A stretch of 64,000 nt of DNA, taken from the NCBI GenBank assembly GCA_012862575.1, contig BLSF01000022.1, forward strand, positions 496,001 through 560,000, given 5' to 3'. Below the pieces are notes generated by a model. It was given only the letters and a program-made list of their open reading frames with translations, was not told where the DNA came from and made no database searches. Shown here in pieces: positions 25,801 to 37,800 of this stretch. Numbering within the stretch: position 1 is the first letter of the stretch; each line of letters starts with the position of its first letter. The translations under genes were made by a program, and so were the position numbers. The stretch comes from Parietichytrium sp. I65-24A (lineage: Eukaryota; Sar; Bigyra; Thraustochytrida; Thraustochytriidae).

Positions 25801-28800
25801 TTAATTGCTATGCAACCCATGCCTGCGGTCCCAGGGATTCCGCAAGCTGTGAACTTTAGGCTCAGCTCCGAGCCCTGGTCTCCTGTGACGATTGCATTGT
25901 CGGATTTTACGCGTGGTGTGGCACTCGCATCAGGAAACAAGGGACAAATAGTCTTCACTCCAGCGAACTGGTCAAGCCACGCTTCGGTCTACCTCGAAGC
26001 AGACAAAGCAGTGGATTATTCTTTGGCTGTCCGAGTAACCGAGTCGAGGGATCAGTCCTACCGAGGTGCCCCGAAGGTCCCATTCCACTTTGCGGTTGTA
26101 GAAGAGGAGGCGTTGCGAGGTCCGGCCCTTTGGCTCGACCAGCATAGCTTAATATTGCAAGAAGGCGGTCTTGAAGATCATTACACGGTTAGCATCCAAT
26201 CAAAGATGAAGCTTCCTTCAAACGCAATCGTTAAGGTGGAACTGAAGTATGACTCTACAAAGCTCTCCGTGCATCCTGAGAGCTGGGAGTTTCTTGGATC
26301 TGACCTCTCGGATGCCAGAAATACCAAAGTGACTGTAAAAGCGGTTGATAACCTCGTCCGTTCGGGATTGGACGAAGCAATTATTCGGCACAAGCTGCTC
26401 ATGAAAGGTGGTGGTGCCGGGCGACTCGGCGATTACGCAGTGGAGCAAGACTTGGTTGTGTCAATCATGGACGATGATGTAGGGGAAGTTCTTATCGCAC
26501 CTCGTGTCATCGACCTGAGTCTTGGAGCCAATACAATGCCTTACAGCATGGTGATCTCCAGCAAGCAACTGAGCCCGACGGCTTATCCTCTTCGTGTCAC
26601 GCCCGTATGGGACAACGGACTATGTTCGGAGATGCCAGAGACCAGATGTCAAAGGTCACAACCCGGCTGTACCTGCGTGAGGTTGAAAGAACTTGGAATT
26701 ACAGTGGAACCAAAAGAGCGACTCGTGACCTGGGAACGCGCTTCGTCTCCGGTCACCTTCACGATCACAGCTTTGAAGAGTGTGTATTCGAGAGAGCTTC
26801 TCGCAGGCAATCTTTTGCTAACCCTGAACCACGAGCTAGCCCCATTCCAGGGAACCTTGCCTGCAGCAGTGACAGTCCCTTCCCAAGATGTGATCATCAG
26901 TAGTGATGACGTCGCGTTGGTTTCAGGCGGCTTGCACGTCAAGGAGCGAAACATCTTGTCTAACATGGAGGTGGATTTTGCCGGTTGTGGTTCGGAGTCG
27001 CAGATGCTCACGATAGCGCTCAGATCCAAGCCGTTGATGCCCGTACGGGTCAAGTTGAGCCAGGGAGTCGAAAAGCCGTTGGAGAGCGATGATAGTTGCC
27101 GAGCATTGAGTGCCAAAATTCAGTTTTCTGGCAAGAACGGTCTTGTTGGCGTAGACACGCCTCTGGTCACCCGTCTGCTGAACGGAACAGGCTTTGCAGT
27201 AGTCATAGGGGGTAATGGTGCTATTTACGTGGTCCAACAATGGATTTCGCCGTCGCTGGCTGCATTTAGTCGCTGTAACACCGCAGATCCAAGCTGCGCA
27301 TATCCATCCAAGCTGCTTGAGCCTGAAAGTGAGCTCATAATTGGCTCGGAGATCGCGTTCTTTCGGACTTCGTGGGATGCGTTCATGTTCGTGTTACGTG
27401 ACTTTAGGTGCTCTTTGGTTGGCGCTCATGCACGAGAGACCAAGCTCTCCTTGAGCTCGGCAACTCTAGAATTTTCCCCGCAAAATTGGAATGTGTCCCA
27501 GTCTGTTTCTGTCAAGAGGCCGTGCGAAGACACTCCGATTTCCAACAAGGCTACCCTGCACGCCATCCTGGAAAGTGTTCATGGACCCGGTGAATTTACC
27601 CGAGACCCGAGCTACTCTGGAAAAACAGAGGAGATCACGCTTCGATTCCCAGAGCTTCACAAGCATGTGGTGGTTGCACATTCAGAAGAACTCGTCTTGG
27701 TCGAAGGCGATTCGAGTGGCGTCCAAGTGTTTATCTCCCTCAGCGCAGAGCCAAACTCGACCGTTTCTGTGCCGAGTTCGCAGCCTTTGGTGCGTGTTCA
27801 CCTCTATCCAAGCTCAATGTCCTGTGTTGGAACAGGGGAGCCTTGTCAACCACAATTAGAGACAATGTGCGACTGTTCATTGCCCGCCGGCGTGGAAGCA
27901 AGCAGTACCGTGCTGGAGTTTAACAAGTACAATTGGATGATTCCACAGTCCGTGACTTTGCGTGCGATTGACGACTTTTTGGACGAAAGCAGATCAAAAG
28001 CAGGACTCCAGAGAAATATCTCTATTGGGGTGGAGAGCCTCGACCCAATCTATCACGGGGCCGGTCACGTCTTGGAGACTCTTGTAGTCGAGGATGACTA
28101 CGCTGGGGTGCACTTTGACAAGGACCTCATCTTTGTCTCAGAAGGCGGTCCTGGGGCTCATCTTGGAGTATCTTTGCAAAGCCAGCCACTGCACCCAGTC
28201 AAATTGCGCTTTGGTGCACATCCTGAGCTGGACATTGCATTCCCCAATGCACTTAACGGGGACGGGTACCTGGAATTCTCAAGTGAAAATTGGAACGTGA
28301 AGCAATTTGTTCTAGTTGCCAAAACTCGAGACTCCATTGCGGAGCCAAAGCCTTACTCCACAGCATTGGTGCCCCTGTTGGAGTCCCAGGACATTTCGTA
28401 TAGTGATGCTATGAACGGGGGCTTTGCTCCCAAATCGGGGGTCGAAGTCTTACTTATTGACACGCACTGGGCGGGCGTTCAGCTCAGTGAGAACGCTGTC
28501 GCGGTTGGCGAAGATTCCGTTGGCGTCTCGTTGTCTCTCATGAGTAGACCGAAAGGCCCGGTGACAATTGAGCCGATCGTACCAGTGTTCTTAATCAAGG
28601 AGGACAGGTTAAATGCTTGCACCGGGAGGGTAGAGAAGCAGGAGGTTTGGACCCCGCTCGTCGCAGTTATTCCAGAGATTGTTACAGTGTATCCAGACTC
28701 ATGGAATGACTCTGTTGCATTCGAGGTCATCAATCTCAACGAAAATCTTTGGATGCCAGAGCACAAGGTGACTGTGAACTTTACAGTTTCGAGTGAAGCA

Positions 28801-31800
28801 GACCTTGACTACAACAGCCCACTGTTGCGTCAGAGGACCTGCGGCGCTTCTCTATGGCATGCCAGCGCTCTTTCGGATCCGCGCGGAGATGCGTTCGAAC
28901 ACGGTTCGCACAGCATTCCAGTGGGATCTCGACTGGTTTGTAAGCACATCGACGGGCTTTGTTGTCCAATGGTTACGGAGCCGTCGCTCCTTGTTCGCGT
29001 GCTAAATCAGGCTTGGGAAGAACCCCCAAAAATGCTGCACGCAAATATGACTTCCTCTGGGCGTCATGTTGCGGTGTCCTTCGATAAAGTGGTGAACGTT
29101 ACTGAATCAATCGGTGCGGTGTTCCCGTGCTCGGACTTGTTTGCGGGTATATCAGAGTCCTATGCCCCATGTAGCTCTGCAGAACACAATGCAGTAACAA
29201 AGAATTTGGAAGAAGCGTTTGGGGCGGGATCCACTTGCTCGTGGACATCTGAAATGCAAGCTGTCATCGCTCTTGGCCACAACGCTCAAATCCGCGCGAA
29301 TGATTTTCTCCACTTGACAGAAAATGCATTGATTGGAGCCCATTCTTCTAGGCGCTTTGCGAGCGGTGCGATATCCGTGACAGGGCCGTGTGACGCAAAG
29401 CAAGAGGTGGGTATGTTTCCATCTCCTCTCAAGGCACGTCCAGCGACCGGCTTGCTCTCTCTGTGTCGCGTGAGCGCACAATCAGGAGAGTGCATCTTCA
29501 CTGACAGAGGCGACGCTTTGACTTCGGAATTCGAAATCTCTGCGACAAATTGGGCAACCGCTCGAGCGCAGGATCAGTCATCCGCACAGTATTGGTTTGC
29601 TGTGATTGAAGTGGGGAGAAAAGAGGAGTGCCTTCGCAGCTGTGCATGTACACACATGAGGCGATTGAATGCCGCAGGCGAGAACCCCTTTGTGCGCACT
29701 GTTTTGCCTGCAGGGAATTTGGCGATTCTTGGTGTAATGGAGGACGCTTTTGGAAACCGAGCTTGCAGCGCCGTGTCCGTCACCATTGCGGACTACAAAT
29801 TCGGGCGCCAGACAGTTCTAGCGTTCCAGGAGACCAATGTGAAACCACTTCTTGCCGACGCGATCCACAGAGAAGACGAATCCAGAGCCCTCCAGCTTTA
29901 TCACATAAGTTTTGATCTGTTGCATGCCAAAGGGCTCTCTAATAGACGCTTGCTCTTGGATAATGGCTTGATCGATTGTCGTGCTGATAGCGATTGCTTG
30001 AATGGCGGGGCCTGCGTAAATGAGCCGTACTTTTCTGCTTCACGTCGCCGATATTGCAAGTGCTTGAAAGGATTCGCCGGGGCGAGGTGTGATATTTCGA
30101 CAAACGGCCCTTCTTCCTCCCAGATTCTACGACAGTTCGCAGAGTTGGTGGAGGCATTTCACAATGGGTCTATCTCCCTCAAACTTGCCCCGGAGTTGAT
30201 CTCGCATCTCATGGATGTGTCAGTATACTATTTGAATTTGGAGTCCGCTGATGCGCTATTTGCAACCCTCAAGCGCGCAGCTGCCCAATCGCCGATGGGC
30301 TTGAGTGATTCCCTGAAAGTCACAGAAAGCTTGGATGCCCTTTTAGAGTGGGTGCACAAGTGGAGCCCTTTTGCGTCCAGTCATAGCGGACGACTCAGCG
30401 CCTGTGGTGTAGCGGAGGTGAAGGATTTGTACGCGAAGTCTGTGTTCCCATTGCTGAAGATGGCCGTTCAAAACCATGGTCTGGCGCTTTCGGAGCACAG
30501 ATTTGAGTCAATAGGATTTGTATCACCATCAGGAGCGGTCCATTTCTCCTTGCTTCCGACGATCATGGCGCAGATTTCAGGGGAGCCGTCGATTTCAACA
30601 CGTGCCTATCTGATGGCCCACAACGTGTTTCGTTGCGATGCCAAAACTCCGATGATGGTCTTTGCTGAATATGCAAAGAACAGAGCAATCCAGTCGCTGT
30701 CCACGCTGGATGGTTTCGAAGAGAGAGAGCTCGTGTGTGCCAAGAGCGTTCTGGGCACACATGGTTCTCAAATTTCCGTTTGCCCCCAGTCTTGCGCTTG
30801 TGACATGAGCCAGGAGGAAACCTTGGCGGTCTCAAAATTTTCCATCACTGTACCAAAGCTCAGGATCACACCGAGTTCTGGAGAATTGAGCGTAACGGTT
30901 GGATCTTCCGGCACGCAGATGTCGCTGGGCTTGGATCTTCCAGAGGGCGTAAGCATTGACGATTTGAAAATTCGATTGGTCGTGAGTGATTCATCGGAGC
31001 ACTGGACTAGCTCTTCCGGTTTGAAGAACTGTGTGTCTTCCCGTACTGGAGCAGTTGGCGCATCATGCGAAAACCGCTGGAAGGACTGTTCTCTGGACCA
31101 AGTTTGCATTCACTTGGAGCGAGCAGATAAGGCGGTGTCTGTCCATCCATCCATTATCTCTTACGGGTCTGCCAATGCAACTAGCAAGCAGGTGGTCGCC
31201 GTGCGAGCTTTGGGCAATGAGCTCTCATCTGCTCGTGATCGTAATGTTTGGCTTCACTTTGTTGTGGAAGGAACCACCGATGCGGCAGAGGTTCTGAAAG
31301 CGTCTGTTGCTCCGGTAAAAATCCATTTGCGTAACCTCGCGCGAGTCGGCTTGCGTTCCACTCCGACCACCCTGGGGCTACGGGAAGGTGACACCCAGCT
31401 TTCATTTCTGACTGTCTCTGCGACGCACAGACCACGTGGGACACTGTTGGTGTCTGCTCAATATGATTCATCACAAGTGCAGGTCTTCCCGCCAAAGTTT
31501 GAGCTGACCGAGGCAAACTGGCAAACCGGAGTCGCCTTGTCCGTTATGGCGGTAGATGACAGAATTTCAGAGCCTACCTTTCATTGGGCAAACGTAACTC
31601 TTGATCTCGAGCGAATCCCTGAAGAAGACCCTTTCTACAGTGCTTCAAGTGCTCAAGGGCTGGCATCGTCCTTGATAGGCATTCTCGTGGAGGACAACGA
31701 GCTCGCACAGTTTTCTTTGTCTGCTTCGTCATTAAAGCTTCACGAAGATGCTGCTGACCCTCAACAGCTCACTGTGTCTGTGGAAGAAGATAGTTTACGT

Positions 31801-34800
31801 GGAAAAGATTTACTCGTCGAACTTGTTTCGTTTGGAGGTTTCTGTTCAGGCGCTCTGTCGCGTCAGCAGCCATGCAACGTGGACGCGGAGTGTCACGGAT
31901 CTTTCGAAGAAAGCTCGGAATGCGTGTTAGAGACTGGCATATACTTTGGAGAACAAGGTGTCCACGCGGAGTATTTGGTCTTCCGTCCGAGCGTTCTTGC
32001 TCACCAGGTTCAAGTTCATGCATACCTTGATCGTGTAGTGGAGGGTGTGCATCACTCGTACATTCAAGCGCGGATTGTTGAGATCCGTGGCGCCACATTT
32101 GAGCCACTGGGGTCCAAAATCCCCCATGTGAGTGTAACTATAATCGATAGTTCGCAAACAAAGGCTGGCTTCGAACTGGCAACAAACGATGGTCCTTCTA
32201 GGTATTCAGCTTTGGTTGCAGAAGGTGGTCGGCCCGCAGTCTATGGGGTGAAGTTGACAAGTCAACCCCTCGGCTCGGTAATTGTGTCTGCAAGCTTTGA
32301 AACGTCAAAGTCTGGTGAGCAGGTGCCAATGCTTGAGCAGCCGCCAAGCCTTGTCTTCACAAGGAAAAACTGGAATGTTCCGCAACAATTCGCAGTGAGT
32401 GCTCAAAATGTCGCCGAGTTGCTAGGATCAAGCCCCCGCTCTGGCATCGCAGTGCATACGTTTTCCTCTGAAACGGATCAGTTCTATGACGAGCTCGTTG
32501 CGAAAGCCGATGCGCATGGTAATACTATGCGAATTTCCGTGGTTGACGGCAAGTCACCAGCAATCATCACGAGTGTCAACTACATTAGTCTGGCGGAAGG
32601 TGAGGCGCAAACTTACAAAGTCAAGCTATCCGCTTCGCCGGCTTCAAAGGTCACTGTCGCTGTAGCGGTACCTGACGGTCGATGCGTCCTTGGAAATCGC
32701 CGCATCTTGCGCGATCGATACTGCATGGATGATGGTGATTGCATTGGAGACTTGGCCGACGTCGAGTTCGACACCGTTGAGGAGAGTCTCTCTTCGAGTT
32801 TGGGCTGGCATGAGGAGGGTTTGGTAGTCTCGCCTCGCTTCTGTTTGCGTATGACGAACGCTGTGATGGAGCCCAGGACGTTAGCGTTCGATTCGAAAAA
32901 TTGGAACAAGTGGCAATCCGTGGCCGTGCGCGCACTTTCTGACGCGATTGCCGACTCGGATGCTTTCAATCTCACGATAAAGCACACGAGCACGAGCGCC
33001 GCGGCAGAGTTTGACGGGTTGAGTCGGAATGTGGGCCTTGATATTGAAGACGTGGATAAATATTCGCTTGAGTTTGCCGGTCCCGAACTGACACTTGCAG
33101 GCGAGCTGCGAGACATCCCAGTAATCCCCGTCGCGAAAGGTTCTTCCGTCTCCTTTACGGTAAAGCTGACTTCTCGACCTCTCGCGACTACAAATGTAAG
33201 CACTTTCGGTGGAGAAGGAATCGTAGTGGATCCATCATGGGTGGAGTTTACTGCGTCTGACTGGGATAGGCCGAGGGTCATTCAGTTAACCTCAGAAGCA
33301 GGCGGAGCTGCAGCGCTCTCTCGTCAGGAATCTCACGAGCTTTCTCTGTTGCTCAGATATCAAATTCAAAGTATGGATGTGCAGTACCGGTCGCTTGCTC
33401 CCGTTCTCGCTATCAATGTAACCGAAGACAGGCGTGCTCTTGTTCGATTTGATGGGGTGAAGAGTCAATACTTTAGGCTCTGGGAGGGGTCGAACAGTAG
33501 CGCAATTTATAGCGCGGCTCTTACTTTTGCGCCTGCAAAGGGAGAAGAAGTCAGACTGCGCATCTCTCCAAGTTCGGGCTACTGCGCCCAGCCTGTGCAC
33601 GGAGAGTCTAATGTACAGGTACCGGTAGCAGACACATTTTGCTCCTCGCCTGCAGATTGCGAGGTTGGGCAACGATGCATCCTTGGGACCAAAATTTGGG
33701 CTTCCCCAGAGGAGCTTGTGTTTTCTTCGGACAATTGGGACCAGATGCAGACTGTTCACGTTTTCTGCTTCGACGACCATATCGTTGAGGGGCCACATTT
33801 CGGGCGTCTAACACACTCCATCTCTGGAGGCCAAGTTTCCAAGCTTGGTCACAGCCAAGTGGACGATGTTCTCGTGTCCATCGAGGACAACGATGTGTTT
33901 GGTGTGGATACTGATAGACAAAGTATGCAAGTGTTTGAGACCCTTGGGTCCACTCCGTCCACTTACAATTTCCGCCTCAAATCGCAACCCACTGCACCTG
34001 TGCAGGTGTCGGTATTGGTGTCTAGCGCTGGGGATCAGCATGGTGTGCGTAACGGAGGGGGTGTCAATGATATGATTGGAATCGTGCCTCAGCTATTTAC
34101 TGTTACTAAGGAGAACTGGTCAATGTGGCGTGCAGTCAGACTCGTGGCCCTCCAAGACAACATAGCGAGCGGAATCATGAAGGTGGAGCTCACGCACTAT
34201 CTGAGCTCTCCTGACTCTGTTTACAACAACGAGTACGGTGGGGATATCTCAGTCCAGCGAATTGACGATGACGTTGCCGGTCTTCGGGTGTCAAAAACTA
34301 GAATGGACATTGTAGAGGGGGCAAGTGTATACGCGGAGAATCAAATTCAGGTACACCTCACCTCCGAGCCGGAAAGTGACGTGCTCGTTGATGTGCGCGC
34401 ATTGGAAGGCTATTGCGAAGGAAGCGAAAGGGGATCGTTCGATTTTAATAGGCCATGTGTCTCAGATTCGGATTGCAGCTCTGGACGAGTGTGCCAAATC
34501 GGTTATGGCTCGTACAGCGACGTTCATTCGTTGCGCTTTACTCCAACGAACTGGAACGTGCCTCAAGTCGTGACCGTGTTTGCTTTCGACGACTCGCTCC
34601 AAGAACCGCCAAGCCACACCTCCGGGTTACTTTTTGCTATCAGCGAAAAGTCGAGCGATGTGATGTACGCCGAGTTGGCCGCCTCTTCCAAGGCATCAAG
34701 CCTCGTGACTGTGAATATTCACGACAACGACCAAGCTGGGGTCGAGTTTTGGCCTGGAAGTGGTGCTGTAGGACGTAGCGTGGACACCATATACTGGGTT

Positions 34801-37800
34801 TCCCTCACCTCCAGGCCACTCAGCTCAGTCACAATTCAACTGTCTGCAGACTCTCCGATTATCCTTGAGAACGTCAAGCTGACGTTTACGGCGCAAGACT
34901 GGGATCAGCCGAGACCGGTCAGGGCTTGGTTGAGTGTGTCGTGGACCTCTGCAACGCAAAGCTTTGCAGATGATTTCACCATAGTTCACCATTTAGTATC
35001 CTCAGACTCCAATTTTGCCAACGTCAAGCCGCTGCAACGAGCTGTGCAGGTCACCCAGGTTCCTGTTCCTGCCGTTCGGGTCGAAATGGACGAGGCGCTG
35101 ACTGTGGTGGAGGGAGGAGCTGGAACGGCATTTCAACTCTCTCTTACGACCGAGCCTTCTTCAGATGTGATAGTGACCGTTTCTGCGCCTTCTGGAGTCT
35201 GCTTTGGAGCAAGAGTGCGCGAACCGCATTACGAGATGCTCTGCGATCCTGCGGCGACACTAGCGAAGGGTTGCGATTCATGCAGGCGAGGAATTGGCAT
35301 GAGCGCAGAGCCTCAGCTTCTTCGTTTCACTGCTTCCAACTGGAGCGTCCCACAGACTGTGAAGGTATCCAAAGCTGATAACGAGATCGACGAGCGCAGA
35401 ACTAGATACTTGAGCCATCGCCGCGTGTCTAGGCTATCTTATCAAACAGAGAGTATGGATGCCCGGTACCACAGAGTAAAAACTCCATTAACCCCTGTTC
35501 TGCTTGTAGATGACGATCGTGCAGGGGTTAAACTCTCCCTTCGCGACGTGTTAACTGGGAGCGAATCAGAGGTTGAGCTATTGGCTGACGGTGATGGTCT
35601 GGTGATTTCAGGGTTGGCTTTGCCGAAGGTTGTGGAAGGCTCTTCCCTCGAGATTACAGCTACTCTACTTTCAAAGCCGTGGGCGGACGTCACATTGTCC
35701 TTCATGTGGGATGTAAACGGAAAGGTGCAGCAATGGTTACTGACGTTCCCTGCAGCATCGTGGAGTGATCCACGGTCGATTCACGTTCAAGTTGGCGACA
35801 ATGACGTTGTTGAAGACACAGGGAACAAGGAAGTGAGCTTGCTCGTGAGCTTGTCTTCCCTAGATGCTCTGTACAGCCGCGCGGCAGAAGATCTTCTTGT
35901 GAGTGTCCTCGACAATGAGTGCAGGGTTGGGGAGTGGAGCTCATGGACGGTGTGCAGCAAGGCTTGTGGAGCTGGTGTGGAGCGCCGTTACAGGCCCATC
36001 ACCTACGCTTTCGATCAAGAAAAAGGTGGATGTCCTTACAGAACCATAGAATCCCGAGGTTGCAATCTTGGGCCATGCGAGTCTCCCTTAGCGGCGTCGG
36101 ACTCGAATAGAGACATGCTCGAATTTTCACTCAAGTTGGGCTCCAGTCTTTATGCGTGGCGGTCATCCAACAGCAGTGGAATGTCCGCGAGCATGGTCTT
36201 GCAGATGGGACGAAATGGTGTGGAGGACATTATCGCTCATGCTCTTGGTCTTCAGCGACATCAAACTGCGATTGCTTCGGTGCAAGAGACCTTGGGCGGA
36301 GGGTTGCAGCTGACCAATTTGCTGTACCCAGTGTCCGGGCAGCGAGTGGAGGAGTTGGAGAACCTTGTCCGTGAGCAGCTTGCAGACAAAGAAAGTGCGC
36401 TCAGCACCTCGGCTCTCGTGAATCAGAACGTGATTAGCGCAGACGCCGTGCGGTTTCAGACACTGCAGAAGAGCAACTTTGCTCTATTCTGTGAGTCTTC
36501 AGAGTTATCAAATACCAACCACCGCATCGCTACGGCAGCTGCTTGCACCGGCTGTGAGCAGCCTGAGCACGACACTGTTTACTGCTGTATAGTGGGCTCT
36601 AGCACGATGTATGGTAGCTTGGGTGGCGGGAGTTCGGTCTCTGAGTCGCGCTGTATCCTCGGTTTGAACAACGTCTCGAAGAGTTATTGCCGCGTTTTGA
36701 GTGTGAAAGGGGAGGGGTGTACATTGGGCTTGCGAGCAAGCCGATGGGCGTATGCTTCCGCTGGGTCGCTCTTGGCTTTGGTGGTGAGCGTTGTTGCCTT
36801 GGCAGTGTATCTAAAGTTGCGGCCGTCTGGCACAATGCAGAATGACTGGTTCAAAACTGCGCGAAGCAGCTGGTATTCTGGAAACAGCGCTTTTAAAAAG
36901 CCCGGAAAAGGCAAGCGGCGAGCGCAGTCTGGGACAAGTGCAAGTGTTGATGGCGGAGAGTCGCAGCGGATGCTGGACTCAGTTGACGATGGGATGTCAG
37001 CTTTTGGGGAGGCTGAAGGTCCTTGGAACTCCAATGTGGTGGGCAGTGCCCAGACTGGAAGCAAAAAGAGTTTTGAGTCGCTCTCCCCGGCGGAGAGCGT
37101 TCAGAACGAGTCTGTGTCGGAAGAGCAAGAGGTGCTACAGCTTTCGCTGGCAGCTCTTTTTGTTGGTCCAGAGCCAAAGGCAGACGATTTATACCCATCT
37201 CAGCGAGTGGTGGTCCACTACGAGTATGATGATACCTACTACCCGGGACGAATTCTACGAAAGCACGCGGAGGATTCAACTTATGAGGTTCTTTTCGATG
37301 ATGGGGATGAGGACGATGCAGTTGATTCGCATTGCCTTCGACTTTATCCGATGCTTGGCCAAAGTGGATCATCTGTAATGGATTCTAGCAGAGCATCTAA
37401 CCCCGAAAGCCACTATCAGTCTAGTGATGACGGGTGCGTGGATGCGCGCGAATTTGAAGTTCGCTTGGTGAAGCACAGCAGTCTAGGGATGGAGCTCGGC
37501 TTGACGGTATCTGGTGAAGTAGTTGTCACAAGTTTTGTTCCGGTTGCTTCTAGCCTTGACGGCGTCGGTGAAGCAGAGCGCTGTGGAGCGATTGCGCCCG
37601 GCGATGAGTTGATTGCAGTGAACGAAAAGCAGGTTGAGTCGCTTGACGATGCTTTGGAGGAGCTTATTAGGAGCGAGAATGACGTTCTTCTTCGCTTTCG
37701 AACGACTCGGCCACTCGCTCTGGTTCAAGTAGGGGATGTCGTGGAGGTCCTCAACCAGGAAACAGGGCGCTGGGTGCTCGCACGAGTGGACTCGTTTGAC

